A stretch of 45,826 bases of DNA, from assembly GCF_001865245.1 (NCBI RefSeq), contig NZ_MKXB01000072.1, positions 3,987-49,812 of the forward strand, written 5' to 3'. Shown here piece by piece: positions 13,844 to 21,252 of this stretch. Under the pieces are notes generated by a model, which worked only from the letters and a program-made list of their open reading frames with translations, was not told where the DNA came from and made no database searches. Numbering within the stretch: the first letter of the stretch is position 1; each line of letters starts with the position of its first letter. The position numbers were made by a program, and so were the translations under genes. This DNA is from Streptomyces sp. CC53. Its GTDB lineage: Bacteria > Actinomycetota > Actinomycetes > Streptomycetales > Streptomycetaceae.

Positions 13844-14556
13844 TCAGCGGCCTTACGGGTGTAGCGGGCGAGGGTGCGGGCGCGCAAGGCTGCGGCGTCG
13901 AGTTCTCCGCGTGCATAGGCGTCGAGGTCGGCGGTGGTGTCTGCGGTGACGCGCAGCCCCTCGGCCTCGGTGGAGCCGATGGCGGAGGCGACCGCCGCTT
14001 GGCGACGTCGGGCTTGCTCGTTCTGTTCGCGTCGCCGGTAGCTCTCCAGGGACGCGACGTCCACACGGCGGTGGGTGCCGACCATGCGGAACTCGATCAA
14101 GCCCTTGTCGAGCAGCTTGACCAGGTGCGGTCGGGAGACGCCGAGGGTCTTCGCCGCCTGGATGGTGGACAGCTCCACACTCTTGGCGATTACCTCGACC
14201 GTGCGGCCGGAGGTAATGAGCGCCATGGTCTCCATGAGGACCGCCAGGGCTTCACGTGGCACCTCCATGGTGACCTTGTCAGCTTCGGCGACGGTGATGT
14301 GGAACGTCTCGGCGCTGCTGGTGAGGGCGTCACGCAGGCATGGCACGGCCTCCTCGACGCTGCGTTTGCGCTGCTCCTTCCGCGTCCGCTGCGCCTGGGT
14401 CCCACGCAGGGCCGGAGGGTTCTCAGTGGGGCGCTTGCGCCGTACCTTCTTCCGAGTGCGGGAGGTCTCGATCTCGGAGCTGACGGTCGTCGTACTGTCG
14501 CCGGTGGGGTGCTTCTTCTGCTTGGCCGGTTTCTGGTCCTGGTGGGTCACGGGCAT
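13840..14556 (-). CDS. Antitoxin: HTH domain fused to a VbhA-like Fic inhibitor
   Basis: 238 residues, ATG at 14556 with GGGGA upstream. Residues 1-65 are basic and probably disordered. Residues 80-125 resemble a small dimerisation module (TFHITVAEADKVTMEVPREA). Residues 128-172 are an excisionase-type helix-turn-helix (LSTIQAAKTLGVSRPHLVKL, FRMVGTHRRVDVASLESY). The C-terminus carries STEAEGLR (S195, E199, G200), the [ST]xxxE[GN] Fic-inhibition motif, followed by LDAYARGELDAAALRARTLA, as in VbhA antitoxins whose Glu blocks ATP in the Fic site. Its stop overlaps the Fic start. The protein could therefore both silence the toxin and repress the operon. Confidence 0.8.
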   Translation of the reverse strand: MPVTHQDQKPAKQKKHPTGDSTTTVSSEIETSRTRKKVRRKRPTENPPALRGTQAQRTRKEQRKRSVEEAVPCLRDALTSSAETFHITVAEADKVTMEVPREALAVLMETMALITSGRTVEVIAKSVELSTIQAAKTLGVSRPHLVKLLDKGLIEFRMVGTHRRVDVASLESYRRREQNEQARRRQAAVASAIGSTEAEGLRVTADTTADLDAYARGELDAAALRARTLARYTRKAAE

Positions 14557-14583
14557 AGGTGCGTCCCCAGCTTTGAGTGGCTA

Positions 14584-14823
14584 CTACCACCCCCAACCAT
14601 ATGAAACAAGTGAACCAAGTGCAATATGTGTAACTGCTTGGAGGGCCGGCGCTGCCCCTTGCGGCACCGGAAGGAAGCAGTCCGTGCCTTTGTCCCGCAG
14701 GTCGTACGGTCGCAGTGCCATGGACCGTCCGCGCCCGGGTACGGGGCCAAGGGTCTTCGCCCCAGCCTCGCGCATCCGCTCGGCGGCCTGGTTTGGATTG
14801 ATTGAGTCGATGTGGCATCCCAA
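14584..14823 (-). CDS. Hypothetical protein or gene fragment
   Basis: An open frame of 79 codons from an ATG preceded by GGAG. The first 55 residues look coding (SINPNQAAERMREAGAKTLG, PVPGRGRSMALRPYDL). The last 20 overlap the antitoxin promoter and are A/T-rich, so the true 3' end was probably lost and replaced. I know no family. It may be a fragment of a longer gene truncated when the Fic module arrived, or a chance frame. Confidence 0.3.
   Translation of the reverse strand: MGCHIDSINPNQAAERMREAGAKTLGPVPGRGRSMALRPYDLRDKGTDCFLPVPQGAAPALQAVTHIALGSLVSYGWGW
14596..14624 (-). promoter_or_regulatory. Promoter of the antitoxin-Fic operon with repeated CACTTG
   Basis: On the minus strand TTGCAC (14619-14624), a 17-bp spacer and TATGGT (14596-14601) form a near-consensus housekeeping promoter 40 bp upstream of the antitoxin ATG. 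The spacer and -35 region hold two direct CACTTG repeats 9 bp apart (CACTTGGTTCACTTGTTTCA), a likely operator for the HTH antitoxin. Confidence 0.6.
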
Positions 14824-15152
14824 CTCCGTACTGACTGACGGCTCGCTCCGCCAGCAGCGTAGAAGTGGTCACGGACACTCACGCCAGGCCGTGTACCGGC
14901 AACAGTTGGAGCTCCCTGCGACCGCCGCGATCCTGGTGCTGCGGGCGCCTGTGGACGGAGCGAATTCGAGTAGGGCCAGCAATGGGCGAGGACTCCTCGT
15001 TCTTCGGGCGCCCGTACGCCTCCCTCACGCCTGAAGCCTCTCGGCCGAATGTCCCCGAGAAGTCCCAGCGGCCGCCTCGGGCCCTCCGTCTTACGTAAAG
15101 TACCTGGTCAGACGGGTCGGGGTGTGATCGTCGCCAAGGTTGACCCATAGTG
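14824..15152. other. Right end of element B, no convincing gene
   Basis: About 330 bp without a frame I would call. A minus-strand frame (MGQPWRRSHPDPSDQVLYVR from about 15147) is open toward 14879 but has a composition suggesting degenerate or noncoding sequence. Confidence 0.4.
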
Positions 15153-15179
15153 GGCGTACAGCCCGACTCGTCTGCCGCC
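15153..15179 (+). repeat. Third copy of the rnpB attachment core (R3)
   Basis: An exact 27-bp match to 1353-1379 and 8117-8143. The preceding bases GTG are also shared with R2. Downstream similarity to R1/R2 resumes patchily (TTCCGCAGCC near 15290, TGCTCACTCTTGGTGCTGTT, GTGTGGCGATCCTGTGGCGG to about 15375), so this is a diverged version of the same element end. Confidence 0.8.
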
Positions 15180-15196
15180 ACCTGCTGCTTTGCCTC

Positions 15197-15232
15197 GGAA
15201 AGGGCCTCTGACCTGCGTCGGAGGTCCTTTCC
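15197..15232. terminator. Hairpin in the third element end
   Basis: GGAAAGGGCCTC (15197-15208) pairs with GGAGGTCCTTTCC (about 15220-15232) apart from one mismatch. It takes the place of the TTCG hairpin seen after the core in R1 and R2 and may act as terminator or recombination arm. Confidence 0.4.
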
Positions 15233-15553
15233 GGTCTTCGGGGTAGGCCCCTGACCTGGCGTCCCGCCTTGTCAGGGCGACTTCCGCACTTCCGCAGCCC
15301 GAATGCTCACTGCTCACTCTTGGTGCTGTTCTCCCCGGTGTTCCTCGGCGCCGTGTGGCGATCCTGTGGCGGTGAGAGGCGGCGGGGCGGGGGGGACGAG
15401 GCAGCCGGGGGATGCTCTGCATCGACTCGATCCGGCCCATGAGCTGGGCGGTCCGGTTCCGTTGGCGCGGATCTCCGTAGCGGCCTTGGGAACGTTCGAA
15501 GGCCTCCCGGACGTAGTCGTTGGTGGCGTCGTCATGGGCGCGGTGACTCCCTC

Positions 15554-15580
15554 GGCGTACGGCTCGACGTGTCTGCCGCC
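15554..15580 (+). repeat. Degenerate fourth copy of the attachment core (R4)
   Basis: GGCGTACGGCTCGACGTGTC followed by TGCCGCC matches the 27-bp core with four mismatches. It is followed by CTCCTGGCAGGTCCCTTGCC, which resembles the segment after the core in R1/R2. It could be the original right boundary, since mutated, or a decayed attachment site. Confidence 0.5.
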
Positions 15581-15799
15581 CGCTCCTGGCAGGTCCCTTG
15601 CCTGGGGCCTCCCGCGGCTCCGGGCCACCGCCCCGCGCGGGCCCTTGTGCGCGGAGCCGGGGCCGTGTCCGCATCTTCGTGGTTTCCGCCAGTACGGCAC
15701 CGCGCCGGCGTGCCGGAAGACTGCCCGCCAGAAGCCGGTCTCGGATCAACCGGGGCCAGCGACAGCCGATTTGGCGGCATGCGAGAGAGGACGGCAACG

Positions 15800-16540
15800 G
15801 TGGGCAACCAGCTGTACGACGGGATCGGTGAGGCGTTCGAGGGCTTCAAGTCCCTGCCGCTGGCGCGTTACGGGGAGGTTCCCGCCTTCCTGGCGATGGT
15901 CGGCGACGTACGGGGCAGGGCGGTGCTCGACCTGGCGTCGGGCACCGGCTTCTACAGCCGGGAGTTCAAGCGGCGCGGCGCGGCCGAGGTCCTGGGGATC
16001 GACATCTCCGGGGAGATGGTCGCCGTGGCGCGCCGGTACGAGGAGCGCGACCCGCTCGGGGTGCGCTACGACGTGGGCGACGTCGCGGAGATGCGTCCCC
16101 TGGACCGGCGCTTCGACATCGCCACCGCGGTGCAGCTGCTCAACTACGCGCCGGACGCCGCCACCATGCAGCGCATGTGCCGCACCGTGCACCGGAGCCT
16201 CGCGCCCGGCGGCGAGTTCTTCGTGCTCGCCCAGAACCCCGACTACCGGTTCGACGGGCCGCCGCTGGACAAGTACGGGTTCCGTTGCGAGGCGACCGGC
16301 GAGGAAGGCGGCACCGGCCCGGGCATCCGGCTCACCGCCCTGCTCGACCCGCCGGTCACGTTCGCCTCCACCTGCCCGCGCCGCGAGGTCTACGAGCAGA
16401 GCCTGCGGGCCGCCGGGTTCCGCGACCTGACCTGGGTGCCCGTGCCGGTGTCCGACAGCGGCCTGGAGGAGTTCGGCGCGGACTTCTGGGCCGACTTCCT
16501 CGCCAACCCGCCGCTGGAGATGCTGCGCTGCCGGGCCTGA
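15800..16540 (+). CDS. Class I SAM-dependent methyltransferase
   Basis: 246 residues from a GTG with AGGACGG upstream; an ATG at 15779 would add seven residues. The Rossmann fold is clear: VLDLASGTGFYSREFKRRGA (motif I), VLGIDISGEMVAVARRYEER (motif II), YDVGDVAEM (acidic motif), FDIATAVQLLNYAPDAATMQ (motif IV), then LAPGGEFFVLAQNPDYRF. The substrate is unknown; the domain is the generic methyltransferase_25/31 type, close to toxoflavin-biosynthesis or UbiE-like enzymes. Monocistronic, followed by a hairpin. It is the first backbone gene after the integrated region. Confidence 0.88.
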   Translation: MGNQLYDGIGEAFEGFKSLPLARYGEVPAFLAMVGDVRGRAVLDLASGTGFYSREFKRRGAAEVLGIDISGEMVAVARRYEERDPLGVRYDVGDVAEMRPLDRRFDIATAVQLLNYAPDAATMQRMCRTVHRSLAPGGEFFVLAQNPDYRFDGPPLDKYGFRCEATGEEGGTGPGIRLTALLDPPVTFASTCPRREVYEQSLRAAGFRDLTWVPVPVSDSGLEEFGADFWADFLANPPLEMLRCRA

Positions 16541-16561
16541 CGCCCCCGCCCCCGGGGGGCG
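16541..16561 (+). terminator. GC-rich hairpin
   Basis: CGCCCCC (16541-16547) pairs with GGGGGGCG (16554-16561) directly after the methyltransferase stop. No U-tract, as usual in this genus. Confidence 0.5.
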
Positions 16562-16700
16562 CCCCGCACGGCACCGACGGCGGCCCCCGGTGAGCGGTGC
16601 GCCCGGTGCCGCGTCGTCGGTCGCCGCCAGGCGGCTGCGGTAGCCCCGGCGGCCGCAGCCCGGCCTGCCGGTGCAGCCTGCGGCCGCCCCGTACGGTCGT

Positions 16701-16736
16701 GCCGCAGCCGCAGCCGCAGCCGCAGCCGCAGCCGCC
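16701..16736. repeat. Hexanucleotide repeat (GCCGCA)n
   Basis: Five perfect GCCGCA units and one GCCGCC unit in the intergenic stretch 16562-16789, which shows no gene or other signal. Slippage-prone and possibly length-variable between strains. Confidence 0.8.
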
Positions 16737-16789
16737 GGCCACCTGGAGGCTCGTGTCCTGCTTCCGGCGGAGGCGGCGCGCGCCGGGCG

Positions 16790-17104
16790 TCACGAGGGCA
16801 GGGCTCGGTCCCGGACCCGGGCCAGGTGGTCGGCGAAGACCTTCGGGGCGTCCGGGGTCAGCGTCCGCAGGGCCACCATCGCCGTGAGCACCACGTCGCA
16901 GAGCTCCGCCCGCACGTCCTCCCACGTGTGGGTGGTGCCCTTGCGGGGGTTCTGGCCGTACGCGCCGATCACCGCCTGTGCCACCTCGCCGACCTCCTCC
17001 GACAGTTTCAGCACGCGCAGCAGCGCCGTCCGCTCGGGCGGGCCGTCCGCGTGGCCGTCCAGCCAGGCGTGCAGCTCGTCGATGGTCTTCCAGGTGTGGT
17101 CCAT
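16790..17104 (-). CDS. MazG-like nucleotide pyrophosphohydrolase
   Basis: 104 residues, ATG at 17104 with an AGG-rich leader. The MazG-like all-alpha NTP pyrophosphatase signature is present: LKLSEEVGEVAQAVIGAYG (the EExxE metal-binding helix, about 33-51) and the second helix WEDVRAELCDVVLTAMVAL (ExxxD, about 61-79). Single-domain, which fits the small MazG-like housekeeping group (iMazG) rather than the two-domain enzyme. These hydrolyse NTPs or modified dNTPs to the monophosphate. It faces away from the 17203 gene; the two share a short divergent region. Confidence 0.88.
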   Translation of the reverse strand: MDHTWKTIDELHAWLDGHADGPPERTALLRVLKLSEEVGEVAQAVIGAYGQNPRKGTTHTWEDVRAELCDVVLTAMVALRTLTPDAPKVFADHLARVRDRALPS

Positions 17105-17202
17105 GCAGGTGAGCCTCCCCCGTGGCAGCCGCGGAGACGCCCCCGAGGCGGTGTATCCGGTGGGGCGACCAGTCCGTTTCGCCTCTCCCCTCGGAGTCCG
17201 CC

Positions 17203-17526
17203 GTGCCGATCCCCGTGGACAAGCTGACCGACCCCGCCGTGCGTGCCTTCGTCGCCGCGCTCAACGCCCACGACCGGGAGGCGTTCGTCGCGACGCTCAC
17301 CCCGGACGCCACCATGTCCGACGACGGCTCCGACCGCGACCTCACCCAGTGGGTGGAGAACGAGGTCTTCGCCACGCGCGGCCACATGGACGTGGAGTCG
17401 GAGAAGGGCGGCGGACGCGACCTCGTCGCCCGCTACCGGAACGACACGTGGGGCGAGATGCGCACCCAGTGGCACTTCGTCGTCGACGACGGCAGGATCA
17501 GCCGCTTCGAGACCGGCCAGGCGTAG
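17203..17526 (+). CDS. SnoaL/NTF2-like domain protein
   Basis: 107 residues from the GTG at 17203 (CGGAG upstream). The NTF2-like fold pattern is visible: VRAFVAALNAHDREAFVATL, then TPDATMSDDGSDRDLTQWVE, and the closing strands WGEMRTQWHFVVDDGRISRF ending ETGQA. Such domains are small ligand-binding or enzymatic cones (SnoaL, ketosteroid isomerase, limonene epoxide hydrolase); no catalytic residue pair can be assigned. The open frame extends upstream to 17122, but without a ribosome site. Confidence 0.8.
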   Translation: MPIPVDKLTDPAVRAFVAALNAHDREAFVATLTPDATMSDDGSDRDLTQWVENEVFATRGHMDVESEKGGGRDLVARYRNDTWGEMRTQWHFVVDDGRISRFETGQA

Positions 17527-17741
17527 CCGACTGCGGCCGTGCCCCGCGTCCGGCACCGGTCCCGGCCTCCGTGCGACCCGCCGATCCCCGACGACCGGCC
17601 ACGCCGCGACCCACCGGTCGGCGGTCGCCCGTGTCCCGCGGCCCCCGCCGGTCCGCGTGCCCGGGGCGAACCGGTCCGCGCCGGCTCGTGGGCGAGGGAC
17701 AGTCGGCTCCCGCGCCTGCCCCGCCGGCCGTGTCCGCCGCG

Positions 17742-18494
17742 CTAACCGCGCCCGACGTACGGCATCGTCGTCGCCATCACCGTGGCGAACTGCACGTTCG
17801 CCTCCAGCGGCAGCGACGCCATGTGCACCACCGTGCGCGCCACGTCCGCCGCGTCCATCACCGGCTCGGCGGCGACGGTGCCGTCCGCCTGGAGGATGCC
17901 GGTCTGCATGCGGGCCGTCATCTCCGTGGCCGCGTTGCCGATGTCGATCTGGCCGCAGGCGATCCGGTACGGGCGGCCGTCCAGGGACAGGGACTTCGTG
18001 AGGCCCGTGACGGCGTGCTTCGTCGCCGTGTACGCCACCGAGTGCGGGCGCGGCACGTGCGCCGAGAGGGAGCCGTTGTTGATGATCCGGCCACCCTGGG
18101 GCGCCTGCTCCCGCATCTGGCGGAACGCCGCCTGCGCGCACAGGAAGGCGCCCGTCAGGTTGACGTCCACCACCTGCCGCCACGTCTCGTACGGGAGGTC
18201 CTCCAGCGGTGTGCCGCCGCCCGCGAACGAGCCCGCGTTGTTGAACAGCAGGTCCACCCGGCCGTACCGGTCCCGCACCGCCGAGAACAGCGCGCGCACC
18301 GCCTCCGGCGACGTCACGTCCGTCGGGACGCACAGGGCGTCCCCGCCGGTCAGCGCCGCCGTCTCCGCGAGGGCGGACCCCCGGCGCCCCGCGAGCGCGA
18401 GCGACCAGCCGGCCTCCGCCAGCGCCGCGGCCACGCTCCGGCCGACGCCCGAGCCGGCGCCGGTCACCACCGCGATCCTGCGTGCACCGTCCAT
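17742..18494 (-). CDS. Short-chain dehydrogenase/reductase
   Basis: 250 residues, ATG at 18494. Classical SDR: cofactor loop [20 protein letters not shown] (TGxxxGxG), NNAG at about 88-91, catalytic Ser in [14 protein letters not shown], and YTATKHA (YxxxK). A basic residue pair after the second strand (AGRRGSA) suggests preference for NADP(H). The C-terminal part ([20 protein letters not shown]) covers the substrate site. The substrate is unknown. Convergent with the NTF2-like gene across about 215 bp of empty sequence. Confidence 0.9.
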   Translation of the reverse strand: MDGARRIAVVTGAGSGVGRSVAAALAEAGWSLALAGRRGSALAETAALTGGDALCVPTDVTSPEAVRALFSAVRDRYGRVDLLFNNAGSFAGGGTPLEDLPYETWRQVVDVNLTGAFLCAQAAFRQMREQAPQGGRIINNGSLSAHVPRPHSVAYTATKHAVTGLTKSLSLDGRPYRIACGQIDIGNAATEMTARMQTGILQADGTVAAEPVMDAADVARTVVHMASLPLEANVQFATVMATTMPYVGRG

Positions 18495-18591
18495 GGGGGC
18501 GCAGCGTACGGGACGGTCCGGCACCCGGACATCATGCGACCGCCATGTGGATGTCGTGTTCCGGACGGCCCGGCCCCCTGCACTGGGGTCC

Positions 18592-20217
18592 ATGACCTTC
18601 GACGCAGTCCAACTCCGCTTAGCCGCACAGCAGTTCGGTCGTCGACGCTTCCTCGGCGCCACCGGCGCCGCCGCGGCACTCGCCTTCGCAGTCCACCTCC
18701 CGGCCGCGGGCGCCGCCCAGGCGGCCGAACTCGACGCCCGGAAGATCACCGAGGACCCGTTCACGCTGGGGGTCGCCTCAGGTGATCCCCTGCCCGCGTC
18801 CGTGCTGCTCTGGACCCGCCTCGCGCCGCGCCCGTACGAGCCCGGCGGCGGACTGCCCGCCGCCCGCGTCCCGGTCCAGTGGGAGCTCGCCCACGACGAA
18901 CGCTTCACCAGGGTCGTGCGGCGCGGCACCGCCCTCGCGCACCCCGAGTTCGACCACAGCCTGCACGTGGAGGTGCGGCACCTCGAACCGGGCCGCGCCT
19001 ACCACTACCGCTTCCGCGCCGGCAGCTGGACCAGCCCGGCCGGCCGCACCCGCACCGCGCCGCACCCGCACGCCCGCCCGGCCGCGCTGAAGCTCGCGGC
19101 GGTGTCCTGCCAGGCGTACCACGACGGTTACTTCACCGCGTACCGCCACCTCGCGGCCGAGGACGACCTCGCCGCCGTCTTCCACCTCGGTGACTACCTC
19201 TACGAGTACGCCGTCGACGCCGCGGGCGGCGCCCGCCGCTACACCGACCGCGTGCTGCCCGCCCACTTCGCCCGGGAGACCGTCACCCTGGAGGACTACC
19301 GGCTGCGGTACGCCCTCTACAAGACCGATCCGGACCTGAGGGCCGCGCACGCGGCGCACCCCTTCGTCGTCTCCTGGGACGACCACGAGACGGAGAACAA
19401 CTACGCGGGCGGCGTCCCGGAGAACGGCGTGCCGCCCGAGGAGTTCCTGCTGCGCCGGGCCGCCGCGTACCGCGCGTACTGGGAGAACCAGCCGCTGCGC
19501 AGGCCGCAGCGGCCGGACGGGCCCGACATGCGTCTCTACCGGCGGCTGCGCTTCGGCACGCTCGCCCAGTTCGACGTGCTCGACACCCGCCAGTACCGCT
19601 CCGACCAGGCGTACGGCGACGGCTGGCGGGTGCCGGGCCCCGAGTCGGAGGACCCGTCGCGCACCATGCTCGGCGCGACGCAGGAGCGCTGGCTGCTCGA
19701 CGGCTGGCGGCGGTCCCGCCCCGTCTGGAACGTCCTCGCACAGCAGGTCGTCCTCGCCCGGCGGCGCAACGCCCCGGGCCCCGGCCACAAGGTCTCCATG
19801 GACGCCTGGGACGGCTACCCGGCGGCCCGCACGCGGCTGCTCGACGGGGCGTGGAACGCCGGCGTCGACAACCTCGTCGTCCTCACCGGGGACGTGCACG
19901 TCGGCTACGCCCTCGACCTGAAGGCGGACTTCGACGACCCGGACTCCCGCACCATCGGCACCGAACTCGTCACCACCTCCGTCAGCAGCGGCAAGGACGG
20001 TGTGGAGCGGCCCGCCAACTGGGAGAACCTGACCCGGGCCAACCCGCACATGAAGCACTACGACGGCCGCCGCGGCTACCTTCGCGTCACCCTCGCCGAG
20101 GACGCGGCCCGCGCCGACTTCCGCACCGTCTCCGCCGTGACGACACCGGGCGCACCGGTCGCCACGGCCGCGTCGTTCGTCACGGAAGCCGGTGACCCCG
20201 GGCTCAGGCCCGCCTGA
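18592..20217 (+). CDS. phoD: Alkaline phosphatase D (PhoD), Tat-exported
   Basis: 541 residues, ATG at 18592. The N-terminus has a twin-arginine signal ([10 protein letters not shown] at 16-25, a hydrophobic Ala stretch, then AAQAAE), so the enzyme is folded and metallated before export. The PhoD N-terminal domain follows ([20 protein letters not shown]), then the metallophosphatase core with the usual metal-binding motifs: [64 protein letters not shown]. It releases phosphate from phosphodiesters and monoesters outside the cell using Ca/Fe. No obvious PhoP box was seen upstream. Confidence 0.93.
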   Translation: MTFDAVQLRLAAQQFGRRRFLGATGAAAALAFAVHLPAAGAAQAAELDARKITEDPFTLGVASGDPLPASVLLWTRLAPRPYEPGGGLPAARVPVQWELAHDERFTRVVRRGTALAHPEFDHSLHVEVRHLEPGRAYHYRFRAGSWTSPAGRTRTAPHPHARPAALKLAAVSCQAYHDGYFTAYRHLAAEDDLAAVFHLGDYLYEYAVDAAGGARRYTDRVLPAHFARETVTLEDYRLRYALYKTDPDLRAAHAAHPFVVSWDDHETENNYAGGVPENGVPPEEFLLRRAAAYRAYWENQPLRRPQRPDGPDMRLYRRLRFGTLAQFDVLDTRQYRSDQAYGDGWRVPGPESEDPSRTMLGATQERWLLDGWRRSRPVWNVLAQQVVLARRRNAPGPGHKVSMDAWDGYPAARTRLLDGAWNAGVDNLVVLTGDVHVGYALDLKADFDDPDSRTIGTELVTTSVSSGKDGVERPANWENLTRANPHMKHYDGRRGYLRVTLAEDAARADFRTVSAVTTPGAPVATAASFVTEAGDPGLRPA

Positions 20218-20900
20218 CAGCCCGGCTCCCGGCACTCCGGCGTCGCTTCGGTGGGGGCCCCGCGGCTCGTGGCTGCCGGGGCGGTCCACCGTCCTCCGGT
20301 CCCGGTTGCTCGTCCATCCGCCCCAGTTCGGCGTTCAGGCGTGCCGGCGGGCCGGACAGGGGCGAGCGCCGGCCTCCGCCTCCCGGCTCGCCGGCCGCCG
20401 TCACGACGGCCTGCTCGACCGGCGCCCGGACGCGGGGGCCGTCGGCGGGCGGGAGCCCGTGCCGGCACGGGCCGGCACGCCCCGGCCCGCCGGCCCGCCT
20501 CCGGGCACGACAGCGCGGCCTTTCCGCAGCCGGGTCCCGGCCCGGACGGTGCCGGGGGACGTCCGCGGCGCCGCGGGGGCGCACCGGGCCGCTGCCCGCG
20601 GCAGGACGACCGGGGCCGCGCGGCGGTCGCGGCGGATCCGCTCGTACAGCCACTCACGTGAGCAGTACACATCGGCCTCCCGACCCGCCCGTGATCAAGC
20701 CAGGCCGCAGGGTGGCACGGCCGAATGGCCCACCTGCCTCATCACTCCGCACGCGGCATGGCACCCGCCACGGGTCGCTCCGCTGACGGGCGGGCCTGCC
20801 GGCAGCCGGCCGGAGGGGCGGGGCGGGGGTGTCCGGCGGCATTCCCCGCGGACGGGGGCGGCGTCCCCGGGCGGCCCGCCGGTCCGCCGCTTCCCCTCCC
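20218..20900. other. Long intergenic stretch, possible transposase scrap
   Basis: About 680 bp of very GC-rich sequence with no convincing gene. On the minus strand from the GTG at 20670 a short frame reads VYCSREWLYERIRRDRRA, which resembles the first residues of some transposases, but the rest of the frame is low-complexity Arg/Ala/Pro; at most a scrap remains. Confidence 0.4.
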
Positions 20901-21161
20901 TCACCGGGGCCGCCGGGCCGCCGGGGCCCACCGCGCCACCGGTACCGGCTGCCCCGCCGCCGTCACCGGGCCCGGTCGGCACACCGCCCGGTCAGCGTCA
21001 CAGGGCGGGCCGAACCGCTCCGCGAAGCCCTTGGCCCCCTCCAGGGTGCGGGACGCCACGGCGACCACCTCGGCGTCGTCCGGCATGCCCAGCAGGTCCT
21101 GGGTGAACGACGCCGCGATGCCGCCCGTCGCCGGCACACCCCGGCGGATCGTCCGCTCCAC
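20901..21161 (-). pseudogene. Gfo/Idh/MocA oxidoreductase, N-terminal remnant
   Basis: From the GTG at 21161 about 53 residues match the NAD-binding start of this sugar dehydrogenase family: RRGVPATGGIAASFTQDLLG, DAEVVAVASRTLEGAKGFAE, RFGPP. Similarity stops near 21003. The frame then runs through unrelated Pro/Ala-rich sequence to a stop at 20901. A functional enzyme has about 330 residues, so this is a truncated relic. Confidence 0.75.
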
Positions 21162-21252
21162 GCCCGCCCCCTCCGATTCAGCTTTCAACCACTCCGGTCG
21201 AGCTGAGAGCATAGGCCGGGCGCACCCCCCCCAGAACAGGAGACGAGACCCC

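Larger units (their letters stand above)
8117..15152. mobile_element. Integrative element B, tandem at rnpB
   Basis: A 7.0-kb block between the second and third copies of the rnpB-derived core. It holds a disrupted graspetide-type cluster (DUF6087, methyltransferase, truncated ATP-grasp), two insertion sequences, a split HEPN-like gene and a Fic/antitoxin module. No recombinase, replication or transfer gene is visible; the IS-associated deletion near 10.0-11.5 kb may have removed some. Confidence 0.65.
15153..15553. mobile_element. Remnant of a third rnpB-associated element
   Basis: Between the exact core at 15153 and the degenerate core at 15554, about 400 bp resemble the left end of element B (compare 15373-15450 with 8281-8350: GAGGCAGCCG, then GCTCTGCATCGACT against GCTCTGAATCGACT). 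No complete gene remains. A minus-strand frame reading DDATNDYVREAFERSQGRYG, NRTAQLMGRIESM may be the fragment of one. Best read as an element that has lost nearly all its interior. Confidence 0.5.

Noticed and set aside
14879..15147. Minus-strand frame MGQPWRRSHPDPSDQVLYVR running to 14879
   Set aside because: No ribosome site, an irregular Arg/Gly-rich composition and no family resemblance; treated as degenerate right end of element B.
16701..16736. GCCGCA repeat considered as a CRISPR-like or regulatory array
   Set aside because: Units are six bases with no spacers; it is a microsatellite. No CRISPR array was seen anywhere in the window.
16671..18785. A 704-codon plus-strand frame over the MazG-like and SDR genes
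   Set aside because: Low-complexity Arg/Pro/Ala translation, opposite or out of frame with genes that have clear motifs.
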